Source: Bubalus kerabau (lineage: Eukaryota > Chordata > Mammalia > Artiodactyla > Bovidae). From it: a stretch of DNA of 64,000 bases. The notes beneath the pieces are model-generated. The model saw only the letters and a program-made list of their open reading frames with translations. It had not been told where the DNA came from and ran no database searches. Made by a program: the position numbers and the translations under genes. The stretch spans positions 1,736,001 through 1,800,000 of the forward strand of contig NW_026577902.1 in the NCBI RefSeq assembly GCF_029407905.1. Direction: 5' to 3'. Numbering within the stretch: the stretch's first letter is position 1; each line of letters begins with the position of its first letter. Below, one piece after another: positions 9,557-20,108 of the stretch.

Positions 9557-11993
9557 TTCACTAGAGCTCTCTTAGAGAGCAAAGACTTGTTCATGTGGTT
9601 TTGCCTTCCCCTGTATGTGTGGGTCTCTGGGCATAACCCCAGCTCCGTGGAAACAACCCCTGAGCAAAGATCTCCAAGATCTGCTTTTCCCCCATGCTGG
9701 AAACCAGGGATCATAGGAGGCAGGAAAAGCAAGCCTCCTTCAGGCAAGAAGAGGCAGCCAACCGGCCTGTGTTTGGAAGCCTCTATTTGCAAGGAATGGG
9801 TTAGCTTCTCCAGAAGGAGACCTCCAGATCTGCTCAGAAGATAGATATTCCAGAGGCAGGGTCGAGGTTCCTGACTGCCCTTTGCCAGCCTTGCAAAGAC
9901 ATTCCTAGATTCTAGCAATATTTTCCATGAAGGAGCAGGCATCGGGAATATGTCACAGTTGACGGGTGCCTCACTGGCCTCAGCTCAGCTATTGCCTTTC
10001 CTTTCAAACTAGGATCAGGGCCTACTTGGTGAAGGGTAAGGGTCTGCTTCTTTCCAAACTGCCAAGAGACACAGCAATGAGACCTCTGTCAAGGCGAGGG
10101 AAGCGTAAGCGGATGGATTCTCAAACAGGTGCTTTGCCACAAAGCATCAGCACCCCATGGAGAGAATCAGGCTCCCTGTGCCCCTATGTTCGGTGTGTAG
10201 CTTTACACACAGAGGTGTCTCTGTACGAGCCAAGAATGTTCCTAAGAGATGAGACACACTAACGTCTCCTACAGAGCATAGACCTGTCCATGTGGTTTTT
10301 CCTTCCCCTGTGAGATGGGTCCCCGAGGTCCACCCCAGCTCTGGGGATAGAGCCCCTGAGAAAAGATCTCCAGGAACCGCTGTTTGCCCAGGCTGGGAAA
10401 CGCAGTTCACAGGAGGCCAGGCAAGCGAGCCTCCCACAGGGAAAAATAGGCCTTACTGTCCCTGGAGGAGCACGCTGCCAGAGTGTGTGACACCTGACTG
10501 GTGCCTTACTGACCTCAGCTCCGCCACTGCATGGCCATCCAAACCAGGACCCAGGCCTACTTGGAGAAGGGTTTGGGTGCGGATTTGTAAAAACTGCCAA
10601 GGGTTACAGCAATGAGAAGTCTCTCAGAGGTAAGGGAGAGCATTGTATGGATTCTTAAGCTGTTGTTTGAATGACAGCTTCAAAGCTGCAAAGAGAGAAT
10701 CAGGCCCTGTGTGCCCCCTTGTTGGGTACGCAGCTCCACACACAGAGGTATCCCCGTGGAATCCAAGACTTTCCTCACATACTGAGGTTAACTAGAGTTC
10801 TCCTACAGAGCAAAGACTTGTCCATGTGGTTTTGCCTTCCTCTGTGCGTGTGGGTCTCCGGGCTCGGCTCCAACTCCGTTGAAATAGCCCCTGAGAAAAG
10901 ATCTCCAAGAACCACTTTTCCCCCAGGCGGGAAGCGGAGTTCACAGGAAGCGGAACAAGCAAGCCTCCTTCGGGCAAGTAGATGCAGCCAACTAGCCTGT
11001 GTTTGGAAGCCTCTATTTGGAAGGAATGGTTAGCTTCTCCAAAAGAAGACCTCCAGATCTGCTCAGAAGATGGAAATTCCAGAGGCAGGGTCGAGGTTCC
11101 TGACTGTCCTTTACCAGCCTTGCAAAGACATTTCTAGATTCTAGCGTTATTTTCCATGAAGGAGCAGGCTTCAGGAATATGTCAGACTTGACTGGCGCCT
11201 TACTGGCCTCAGCTCAGCTATCGCCTTTCCGTTCAAACTAGGACAAGGGCTTACTTGGTGAAGGGTAAGGGTCTGCTTCTTTCCAAACTGCCAAAGGCTA
11301 CAGCAAAGAGACCTCTGTCAAAGAGAGGGAAGTGGAAGCGGATGGATTCTCAAACAGGTGCTTTGCCACAAAGCATCTGTACCCCACGGAGAGAATCAGG
11401 CTGCATTTGCCCCTATGTTGGGTGTGTAGCTTCAAACACAGAGGTGTTTCTATAGGAGCCCAGAATGTTCCTGGGAGATGAGGTTCACTAGAGCTCTGCT
11501 ACAGAGCATAGACCTGTCCATATGGTTTTGCCTTCCCCTGTGAGTTGGGTTCCCGATGTTCGCCCCAGCTCCGAGGAAGAAACCCCTGAGAAAACACCTC
11601 CAGGAACTGCTTTTCGTCCAGACTGGGAAATGCAGTTCACAGAAGGCAAGGCAAGCGAGCCTCCTGCAGAGAAAAAGAGGCCTTACTGCCCCTGGAGGAG
11701 CAGGCTGCAAGAGTGTGTGAGACCTGACTGGTGCCTTACTGGCCTCAGCTCCGCCATTGCATGTTCCTCTGAACTAGGACCCAGGCCTACTAGGAGAAGG
11801 GTTTGGGTGCGGATTTCTAAAAAACTGCCAAGGGCTACAGCAATGAGAACTCTCTCAGAGATAAGGGAGAGAATTGTATGGATTCTCAAGCTGTTTTCTG
11901 AACGACAGCGTTAAACCTTCACAGAGGGAATCAGGCTCTCTGACCCCATAAGTTGTCCCTGTAGGAACCAAGAACGTTCGTCAAAGACTGAGG
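9557..11993. repeat. SatX HOR copy 1 (2,437 bp, Y-X-Y-X)
   Basis: Tetramer of Y (697), X (534), Y (696) and a short X (510). The last X lacks about 20 bp near its end, where CTGACCCCATAAGTTGTCCC replaces the usual GTACGCAGCTTCACACACAG region. Copy 1 has private bases in its first Y, for example ACCGGCC near 9,761 where copies 2-4 have ACTAGCC, so it sits at the array side of the homogenised block. Confidence 0.93.
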
Positions 11994-14430
11994 TTCACTA
12001 GAGCTCTCTTAGAGAGCAAAGACTTGTTCATGTAGTTTTGCTTTCCTCTGTATGTGTGGGTCTCCGGGCATAACCTCAGCTCCGTGGAAACAACCCCTGA
12101 GCAAAGATCTCCAAGATCTGCTTTTCCCCCATGCTGGGAACCAGGGATCATAGGAGGCAGGAAAAGCAAGCCTCCTTCGGGCAAGAAGAGGCAGCCAACT
12201 AGCCTGTGTTTGGAAGCCTCTATTTGCAAGGAATGGGTTAGCTTCTCCAGAAGGAGACCTCCAGATCTGCTCAGAAGATAGATATTCCAGAGGCAGGGTC
12301 GAGGTTCCTGACTGCCCTTTGCCAGCCTTGCAAAGACATTCCTAGATTCTAGCAATATTTTCCATGAAGGAGCAGGCATCGGGAATATGTCACAGTTGAC
12401 GGGTGCCTCACTGGCCTCAGCTCAGCTATTGCCTTTCCTTTCAAACTAGGATCAGGGCCTACTTGGTGAAGGGTAAGGGTCTGCTTCTTTCCAAACTGCC
12501 AAGAGACACAGCAATGAGACCTCTGTCAAGGCGAGGGAAGCGTAAGCGGATGGATTCTCAAACAGGTGCTTTGCCACAAAGCATCAGCACCCCATGGAGA
12601 GAATCAGGCTCCCTGTGCCCCTATGTTCGGTGTGTAGCTTTACACACAGAGGTGTCTCTGTACGAGCCAAGAATGTTCCTAAGAGATGAGACACACTAAC
12701 GTCTCCTACAGAGCATAGACCTGTCCATGTGGTTTTTCCTTCCCCTGTGAGATGGGTCCCCGAGGTCCACCCCAGCTCTGGGGATAGAGCCCCTGAGAAA
12801 AGATCTCCAGGAACCGCTGTTTGCCCAGGCTGGGAAACGCAGTTCACAGGAGGCCAGGCAAGCGAGCCTCCCACAGGGAAAAATAGGCCTTACTGTCCCT
12901 GGAGGAGCACGCTGCCAGAGTGTGTGACACCTGACTGGTGCCTTACTGACCTCAGCTCCGCCACTGCATGGCCATCCAAACCAGGACCCAGGCCTACTTG
13001 GAGAAGGGTTTGGGTGCGGATTTGTAAAAACTGCCAAGGGTTACAGCAATGAGAAGTCTCTCAGAGGTAAGGGAGAGCATTGTATGGATTCTTAAGCTGT
13101 TGTTTGAATGACAGCTTCAAAGCTGCAAAGAGAGAATCAGGCCCTGTGTGCCCCCTTGTTGGGTACGCAGCTCCACACACAGAGGTATCCCCGTGGAATC
13201 CAAGACTTTCCTCACATACTGAGGTTAACTAGAGTTCTCCTACAGAGCAAAGACTTGTCCATGTGGTTTTGCCTTCCTCTGTGCGTGTGGGTCTCCGGGC
13301 TCGGCTCCAACTCCGTTGAAATAGCCCCTGAGAAAAGATCTCCAAGAACCACTTTTCCCCCAGGCGGGAAGCGGAGTTCACAGGAAGCGGAACAAGCAAG
13401 CCTCCTTCGGGCAAGTAGATGCAGCCAACTAGCCTGTGTTTGGAAGCCTCTATTTGGAAGGAATGGTTAGCTTCTCCAAAAGAAGACCTCCAGATCTGCT
13501 CAGAAGATGGAAATTCCAGAGGCAGGGTCGAGGTTCCTGACTGTCCTTTACCAGCCTTGCAAAGACATTTCTAGATTCTAGCGTTATTTTCCATGAAGGA
13601 GCAGGCTTCAGGAATATGTCAGACTTGACTGGCGCCTTACTGGCCTCAGCTCAGCTATCGCCTTTCCGTTCAAACTAGGACAAGGGCTTACTTGGTGAAG
13701 GGTAAGGGTCTGCTTCTTTCCAAACTGCCAAAGGCTACAGCAAAGAGACCTCTGTCAAAGAGAGGGAAGTGGAAGCGGATGGATTCTCAAACAGGTGCTT
13801 TGCCACAAAGCATCTGTACCCCACGGAGAGAATCAGGCTGCATTTGCCCCTATGTTGGGTGTGTAGCTTCAAACACAGAGGTGTTTCTATAGGAGCCCAG
13901 AATGTTCCTGGGAGATGAGGTTCACTAGAGCTCTGCTACAGAGCATAGACCTGTCCATATGGTTTTGCCTTCCCCTGTGAGTTGGGTTCCCGATGTTCGC
14001 CCCAGCTCCGAGGAAGAAACCCCTGAGAAAACACCTCCAGGAACTGCTTTTCGTCCAGACTGGGAAATGCAGTTCACAGAAGGCAAGGCAAGCGAGCCTC
14101 CTGCAGAGAAAAAGAGGCCTTACTGCCCCTGGAGGAGCAGGCTGCAAGAGTGTGTGAGACCTGACTGGTGCCTTACTGGCCTCAGCTCCGCCATTGCATG
14201 TTCCTCTGAACTAGGACCCAGGCCTACTAGGAGAAGGGTTTGGGTGCGGATTTCTAAAAAACTGCCAAGGGCTACAGCAATGAGAACTCTCTCAGAGATA
14301 AGGGAGAGAATTGTATGGATTCTCAAGCTGTTTTCTGAACGACAGCGTTAAACCTTCACAGAGGGAATCAGGCTCTCTGACCCCATAAGTTGTCCCTGTA
14401 GGAACCAAGAACGTTCGTCAAAGACTGAGG
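11994..14430. repeat. SatX HOR copy 2 (2,437 bp)
   Basis: Exactly 2,437 bp downstream of copy 1. Beyond the first Y it is identical to copy 1 in what I compared. Carries GGGCTTACTTGG (T) and GGGAAATGCAGTTC (T), which separate it from copy 3. Confidence 0.94.
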
Positions 14431-16867
14431 TTCACTAGAGCTCTCTTAGAGAGCAAAGACTTGTTCATGTAGTTTTGCTTTCCTCTGTATGTGTGGGTCT
14501 CCGGGCATAACCTCAGCTCCGTGGAAACAACCCCTGAGCAAAGATCTCCAAGATCTGCTTTTCCCCCATGCTGGGAACCAGGGATCATAGGAGGCAGGAA
14601 AAGCAAGCCTCCTTCGGGCAAGAAGAGGCAGCCAACTAGCCTGTGTTTGGAAGCCTCTATTTGCAAGGAATGGGTTAGCTTCTCCAGAAGGAGACCTCCA
14701 GATCTGCTCAGAAGATAGATATTCCAGAGGCAGGGTCGAGGTTCCTGACTGCCCTTTGCCAGCCTTGCAAAGACATTCCTAGATTCTAGCAATATTTTCC
14801 ATGAAGGAGCAGGCATCGGGAATATGTCACAGTTGACGGGTGCCTCACTGGCCTCAGCTCAGCTATTGCCTTTCCTTTCAAACTAGGATCAGGGCCTACT
14901 TGGTGAAGGGTAAGGGTCTGCTTCTTTCCAAACTGCCAAGAGACACAGCAATGAGACCTCTGTCAAGGCGAGGGAAGCGTAAGCGGATGGATTCTCAAAC
15001 AGGTGCTTTGCCACAAAGCATCAGCACCCCATGGAGAGAATCAGGCTCCCTGTGCCCCTATGTTCGGTGTGTAGCTTTACACACAGAGGTGTCTCTGTAC
15101 GAGCCAAGAATGTTCCTAAGAGATGAGACACACTAACGTCTCCTACAGAGCATAGACCTGTCCATGTGGTTTTTCCTTCCCCTGTGAGATGGGTCCCCGA
15201 GGTCCACCCCAGCTCTGGGGATAGAGCCCCTGAGAAAAGATCTCCAGGAACCGCTGTTTGCCCAGGCTGGGAAACGCAGTTCACAGGAGGCCAGGCAAGC
15301 GAGCCTCCCACAGGGAAAAATAGGCCTTACTGTCCCTGGAGGAGCACGCTGCCAGAGTGTGTGACACCTGACTGGTGCCTTACTGACCTCAGCTCCGCCA
15401 CTGCATGGCCATCCAAACCAGGACCCAGGCCTACTTGGAGAAGGGTTTGGGTGCGGATTTGTAAAAACTGCCAAGGGTTACAGCAATGAGAAGTCTCTCA
15501 GAGGTAAGGGAGAGCATTGTATGGATTCTTAAGCTGTTGTTTGAATGACAGCTTCAAAGCTGCAAAGAGAGAATCAGGCCCTGTGTGCCCCCTTGTTGGG
15601 TACGCAGCTCCACACACAGAGGTATCCCCGTGGAATCCAAGACTTTCCTCACATACTGAGGTTAACTAGAGTTCTCCTACAGAGCAAAGACTTGTCCATG
15701 TGGTTTTGCCTTCCTCTGTGCGTGTGGGTCTCCGGGCTCGGCTCCAACTCCGTTGAAATAGCCCCTGAGAAAAGATCTCCAAGAACCACTTTTCCCCCAG
15801 GCGGGAAGCGGAGTTCACAGGAAGCGGAACAAGCAAGCCTCCTTCGGGCAAGTAGATGCAGCCAACTAGCCTGTGTTTGGAAGCCTCTATTTGGAAGGAA
15901 TGGTTAGCTTCTCCAAAAGAAGACCTCCAGATCTGCTCAGAAGATGGAAATTCCAGAGGCAGGGTCGAGGTTCCTGACTGTCCTTTACCAGCCTTGCAAA
16001 GACATTTCTAGATTCTAGCGTTATTTTCCATGAAGGAGCAGGCTTCAGGAATATGTCAGACTTGACTGGCGCCTTACTGGCCTCAGCTCAGCTATCGCCT
16101 TTCCGTTCAAACTAGGACAAGGGCCTACTTGGTGAAGGGTAAGGGTCTGCTTCTTTCCAAACTGCCAAAGGCTACAGCAAAGAGACCTCTGTCAAAGAGA
16201 GGGAAGTGGAAGCGGATGGATTCTCAAACAGGTGCTTTGCCACAAAGCATCTGTACCCCACGGAGAGAATCAGGCTGCATTTGCCCCTATGTTGGGTGTG
16301 TAGCTTCAAACACAGAGGTGTTTCTATAGGAGCCCAGAATGTTCCTGGGAGATGAGGTTCACTAGAGCTCTGCTACAGAGCATAGACCTGTCCATATGGT
16401 TTTGCCTTCCCCTGTGAGTTGGGTTCCCGATGTTCGCCCCAGCTCCGAGGAAGAAACCCCTGAGAAAACACCTCCAGGAACTGCTTTTCGTCCAGACTGG
16501 GAAACGCAGTTCACAGAAGGCAAGGCAAGCGAGCCTCCTGCAGAGAAAAAGAGGCCTTACTGCCCCTGGAGGAGCAGGCTGCAAGAGTGTGTGAGACCTG
16601 ACTGGTGCCTTACTGGCCTCAGCTCCGCCATTGCATGTTCCTCTGAACTAGGACCCAGGCCTACTAGGAGAAGGGTTTGGGTGCGGATTTCTAAAAAACT
16701 GCCAAGGGCTACAGCAATGAGAACTCTCTCAGAGATAAGGGAGAGAATTGTATGGATTCTCAAGCTGTTTTCTGAATGACAGCGTTAAACCTTCACAGAG
16801 GGAATCAGGCTCTCTGACCCCATAAGTTGTCCCTGTAGGAACCAAGAACGTTCGTCAAAGACTGAGG
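14431..16867. repeat. SatX HOR copy 3 (2,437 bp)
   Basis: Same tetramer. Diagnostic bases are GGGCCTACTTGG at about 16,120-16,135, GGGAAACGCAGTTC near 16,500 and TGAATGACAGCG near 16,775. All three reappear in the single full HOR of the second array. Confidence 0.94.
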
Positions 16868-17593
16868 TTCACTAGAGCTCTCTTAGAGAGCAAAGACTTG
16901 TTCATGTAGTTTTGCTTTCCTCTGTATGTGTGGGTCTCCGGGCATAACCTCAGCTCCGTGGAAACAACCCCTGAGCAAAGATCTCCAAGATCTGCTTTTC
17001 CCCCATGCTGGGAACCAGGGATCATAGGAGGCAGGAAAAGCAAGCCTCCTTCGGGCAAGAAGAGGCAGCCAACTAGCCTGTGTTTGGAAGCCTCTATTTG
17101 CAAGGAATGGGTTAGCTTCTCCAGAAGGAGACCTCCAGATCTGCTCAGAAGATAGATATTCCAGAGGCAGGGTCGAGGTTCCTGACTGCCCTTTGCCAGC
17201 CTTGCAAAGACATTCCTAGATTCTAGCGCTATTTTCCATGAAGGAGCAGGCATCGGGAATATGTCAGAGTTGACGGGTGCCTTACTGGCCTCAGCTCAGC
17301 TATTGCCTTTCCTTTCAAACTAGGATCAGGGCCTACTTGGTAAAGGGTAAGGGTCTGCTTCTTTCCAAACTGCCAAGGGACACAGCAATGAGACCTCTGT
17401 CAAGGCGAGGGAAGCGTAAGCGGATGGATTCTCAAACAGGTGCTTTGCCACAAAGCATCAGCACCCCACGGAGAGAATCAGGCTCCCTGTGCCCCTATGT
17501 TCGGTGTGTAGCTTTACACACAGAGGTGTCTCTGTACGAGCCAAGAATGTTCCTAAGAGATGAGACACACTAACGTCTCCTACAGAGCATAGA
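16868..17593. repeat. SatX HOR copy 4, truncated
   Basis: The first Y and the start of the following X match the HOR, with AGCGCTATTTTCC and GTCAGAGTTGACGGG as private variants. From about 17,594 (ACTTGTCCGTGTAG) the sequence departs from HOR monomer 2, marking the end of the homogenised block. The same boundary occurs at about 63,244. Confidence 0.85.
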
Positions 17594-18802
17594 CTTGTCC
17601 GTGTAGTTTTGCCTTCCCCTGTGAGTTTGGTCCCCGAGGTCCACCCCAGCTCCGGGGAAACAACTCCTTAGAAAAGATCTCCAGGAACCGCTTTTCGCCC
17701 AGGCTGGGAAACGCAGTTCACAGGAGGCAAGGCAAGCGAGACTCCTGCAGGGAAAAAGAGGCCTTACTGTCCCTGGAGGAGCAGGCTACCAGAATGTGTG
17801 ACACCTGACTGGTGCCTTACTGACCTCAGCTCCGCCATTGCATGGCCATCCAAACCAGGACCCAGGCCTACTTGGAGAAGGGTTTGGGTGCGGATTTCTA
17901 AAAACTGCCAAGGGCTACAGCAATGAGAACTCTCTCAGAGGTAAGGGAGAGCATTGTATGGATTCTCAAGCTGTTGTTTGAATGAGAGCTTCAAAGCTGC
18001 AAAGAGAGAATCAGTCTCTCTGTGCCCCCTTGTTGGGTACGCAGCTTCACACACAGGGGTGTCTCCATGGGAGTCAAGAACGTTCCTGACAGAGTAAGTT
18101 TCACTTAGAGGTCTCCTGGAGAACAAAGACTTGTCCATGTGGTTTTCCTTCCCCTGTGCAATTGGGTCTCTGGTCTCGGCCCCAGCTCCATGGAAAAAAC
18201 CCCTGAGAAAAGATCTTCAATATCCGCTTTTCCCAGAGCCTGGGAAGCTGGGTTCATAGGAGGCAGGAAAAGCAAGCCTCCTTCGGGCACGAAGAGGCAG
18301 CCGACCGGCCTGTTTTTGGAAGTCTCAATATGGAAGGAATGAGTTAGATTCTCCTAAAGGAGACCTCCAGATCTGCTTAGAAATCGGTAATTCCAGAGGC
18401 AGGGTGCAGGCTCCTGACTGCCCTTTGCCAGCCTTGCAGAGACATTCCTAGATTCCAGCGTTATTTTCCATGAAGGAGCAGGCTTCGGGAATATGTCAGA
18501 CTTGACTGGCGCCTTATTGGCCTCAGCTCAGCTCTTGCCTTTCCTTTCAAACTAGGACAAGGGCCCACTTTATGAAAGGTAAGGGTCCTCTTCTTTCCAA
18601 ACTGCCAAGGGCTACAGCAATGAGACCTCTGTCAAGGCGAGGGAAGCGTAAGCTGATAGATTCTCAAGCAGGTGCTTTGCCACAAAGCATCAGCACCCCA
18701 CGGAAAGAATCTGGCTCCCTTTGCCCCTACGTTGCGTGTGTAGCTACACACACAGAGGTGTCTCGATAGGAGCCAAAAATGTTCCTGAGAGAGGAGGTTC
18801 AC
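17594..18802. repeat. SatX monomers right of the HOR block
   Basis: The rest of an X, a Y from 18,100 and the first bases of the next X (from 18,798) before the LTR. The Y carries a run of small differences from HOR units. The equivalent in array 2 is 63,245-64,000. Confidence 0.85.
18797..18802. repeat. Target-site duplication, left
   Basis: GTTCAC directly before TGTTGGGG. It is identical to 20,103-20,108 and is part of the SatX sequence GAGGTTCACTAGAG, so it was satellite sequence before insertion. Confidence 0.93.
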
Positions 18803-19668
18803 TGTTGGGGGCCAGAGTGAGGCACTCCGCCCATGGCAAAGGTCATGAGGAAGGAGGCTCGACATACGCAAAGGCGGGATCGAGCCTCAGGAGTCCCCCT
18901 GGAAATCCTCGAGCATCTACCCCCATAACCAGAGCCTGCCTACCTTACTACTTTGTGCTCTAACCTACACCTCTGACTTTACGGGGGGCTGTCCCCCACC
19001 ACCTCTTTCGGAGAAGGAGTTAACCTAGAGCTCCAGTTGATAAAAACCCCTGGGTGTGACAAGAGTGTTTTAACCTACAAACTCCTCTGAAGGTTCTCTA
19101 GCCTGCCTGACAGGCTTGTCCGGCCACATGTGATTGCTCACAGCCTCCCAACCATGAGAGGCACGAGATGCTTTAAACCTTCTAAAAACAGGTTCCTTAG
19201 AAAAGTTAGAAAATTATTAGTATAAGTATAATGGGCTGATTAGAAATCATATTGGTGAAGGGTTTTTCATTTGTTGAGCTGATGTTTACTGCTAAGTCTC
19301 CACATCCCCTGCCCTTATACACATTAATGAATATATAGAAGAAATAAGTATTAACCTTTGATATAAATCACGTTAGACCTTAGGCTAAGTAAATTTTTTC
19401 CTTAACTAAAACCCACTACACCCTCACCCTATAGGAATGTAACTTTATTTGGGTGGCGTCTGTTTTAAGAATAATCACCCCTGGAGAAATAAGTGTCCTG
19501 GTTGACTGACCGCTGTCACAAGGAGAGGGTCGTAAATTGTCAGCAGGCCCCCCGGCCAGAAGATGATGTAACACCCCTAAGACCTCTGTATACTTTTGTA
19601 TGAAGCACCTGACTTTGATAAAAGTCAGGACTGCTGACCCCACGTGACTTTGGCATAACATCTCAGTG

Positions 19669-19675
19669 TATAAAA
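19669..19675 (+). promoter_or_regulatory. LTR TATA-like box
   Basis: TATAAAA within GTGTATAAAAGTAGACC, in the second half of the LTR as expected for the U3/R border. Activity is not shown, but an LTR promoter inside a satellite could drive readthrough into SatX. Confidence 0.55.
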
Positions 19676-19688
19676 GTAGACCATGGAA

Positions 19689-19694
19689 AATAAA
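19689..19694 (+). terminator. LTR poly(A) hexamer
   Basis: AATAAA lies 20 bases after the start of the TATA-like box. Such close spacing puts the hexamer upstream of the likely cap site, as in LTRs with a very short R region (betaretrovirus pattern). A (TC)n tract follows at 19,734-19,750. Confidence 0.6.
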
Positions 19695-20102
19695 GAATTG
19701 GGATCAGTTTCTCGAAATACTGGTCTCCCCATGTCTCTCTCTCTCTCTCTCACTCTGGTTGAGTCTCCATCTGGAGCGCGGAACCCACCAAGCTTACTAA
19801 TTTTGCCTGGGCTTCTAAGATCCGACCGGGGAGGCCTCAGTGTCTCCTCTCCTTCGGGAGAACGGAAGGACGCCTGCGGCCTACGTAAGTGGTGCAAGCT
19901 TCTTGTCTTGAAGTTTTATTGGTCCCCCGCATAAACCAAGCTACTCAGCCTCTTTTCTCCACTGAATTTTCCTACTGAGCTATCCTCATTTTATTACTCT
20001 TTATATCCTTAATTAACGTTTAATTAAGCAGTTGTTCCCTGACCCTCGCCTACGCCGTCTCTGCTTCGAATACCCTGGATCAGCTGGGGCTGGACCCCGG
20101 CA

Positions 20103-20108
20103 GTTCAC
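20103..20108. repeat. Target-site duplication, right
   Basis: GTTCAC directly after CCCCGGCA, followed by TAGAGATCTCC, the normal continuation of an X monomer. Confidence 0.93.

Larger units (their letters stand above)
18803..20102 (+). mobile_element. Solo LTR of a bovine class II (ERVK-like) retrovirus
   Basis: A 1,300 bp element starting TGTTGGGGGCC and ending ACCCCGGCA, so it has the TG...CA termini and imperfect terminal inverted repeats of a retroviral LTR. It is flanked by a perfect 6 bp target duplication, GTTCAC, at 18,797-18,802 and 20,103-20,108. Six base pairs is typical of betaretrovirus-like class II elements. There is no internal retroviral sequence, so it is a solo LTR left by LTR-LTR recombination. 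The start resembles the BTLTR1 type from memory. Removing it with one GTTCAC restores a SatX X monomer of 534 bp. An LTR-like insertion is known in bovine 1.711b satellite; whether it is the same family needs alignment. Confidence 0.88.

Noticed and set aside
9413..9844. Repeated open frames of 60-160 codons throughout SatX on both strands
   Set aside because: They recur at HOR spacing because the DNA is repeated, they overlap antisense frames, and they are broken in other monomers of the same type.
18803..20102. A full or partial endogenous retrovirus with coding regions
   Set aside because: Only 1,300 bp lies between the target duplications, with one TATA-like box and one poly(A) hexamer and no gag, pro, pol or env-like sequence. 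It is a solo LTR.
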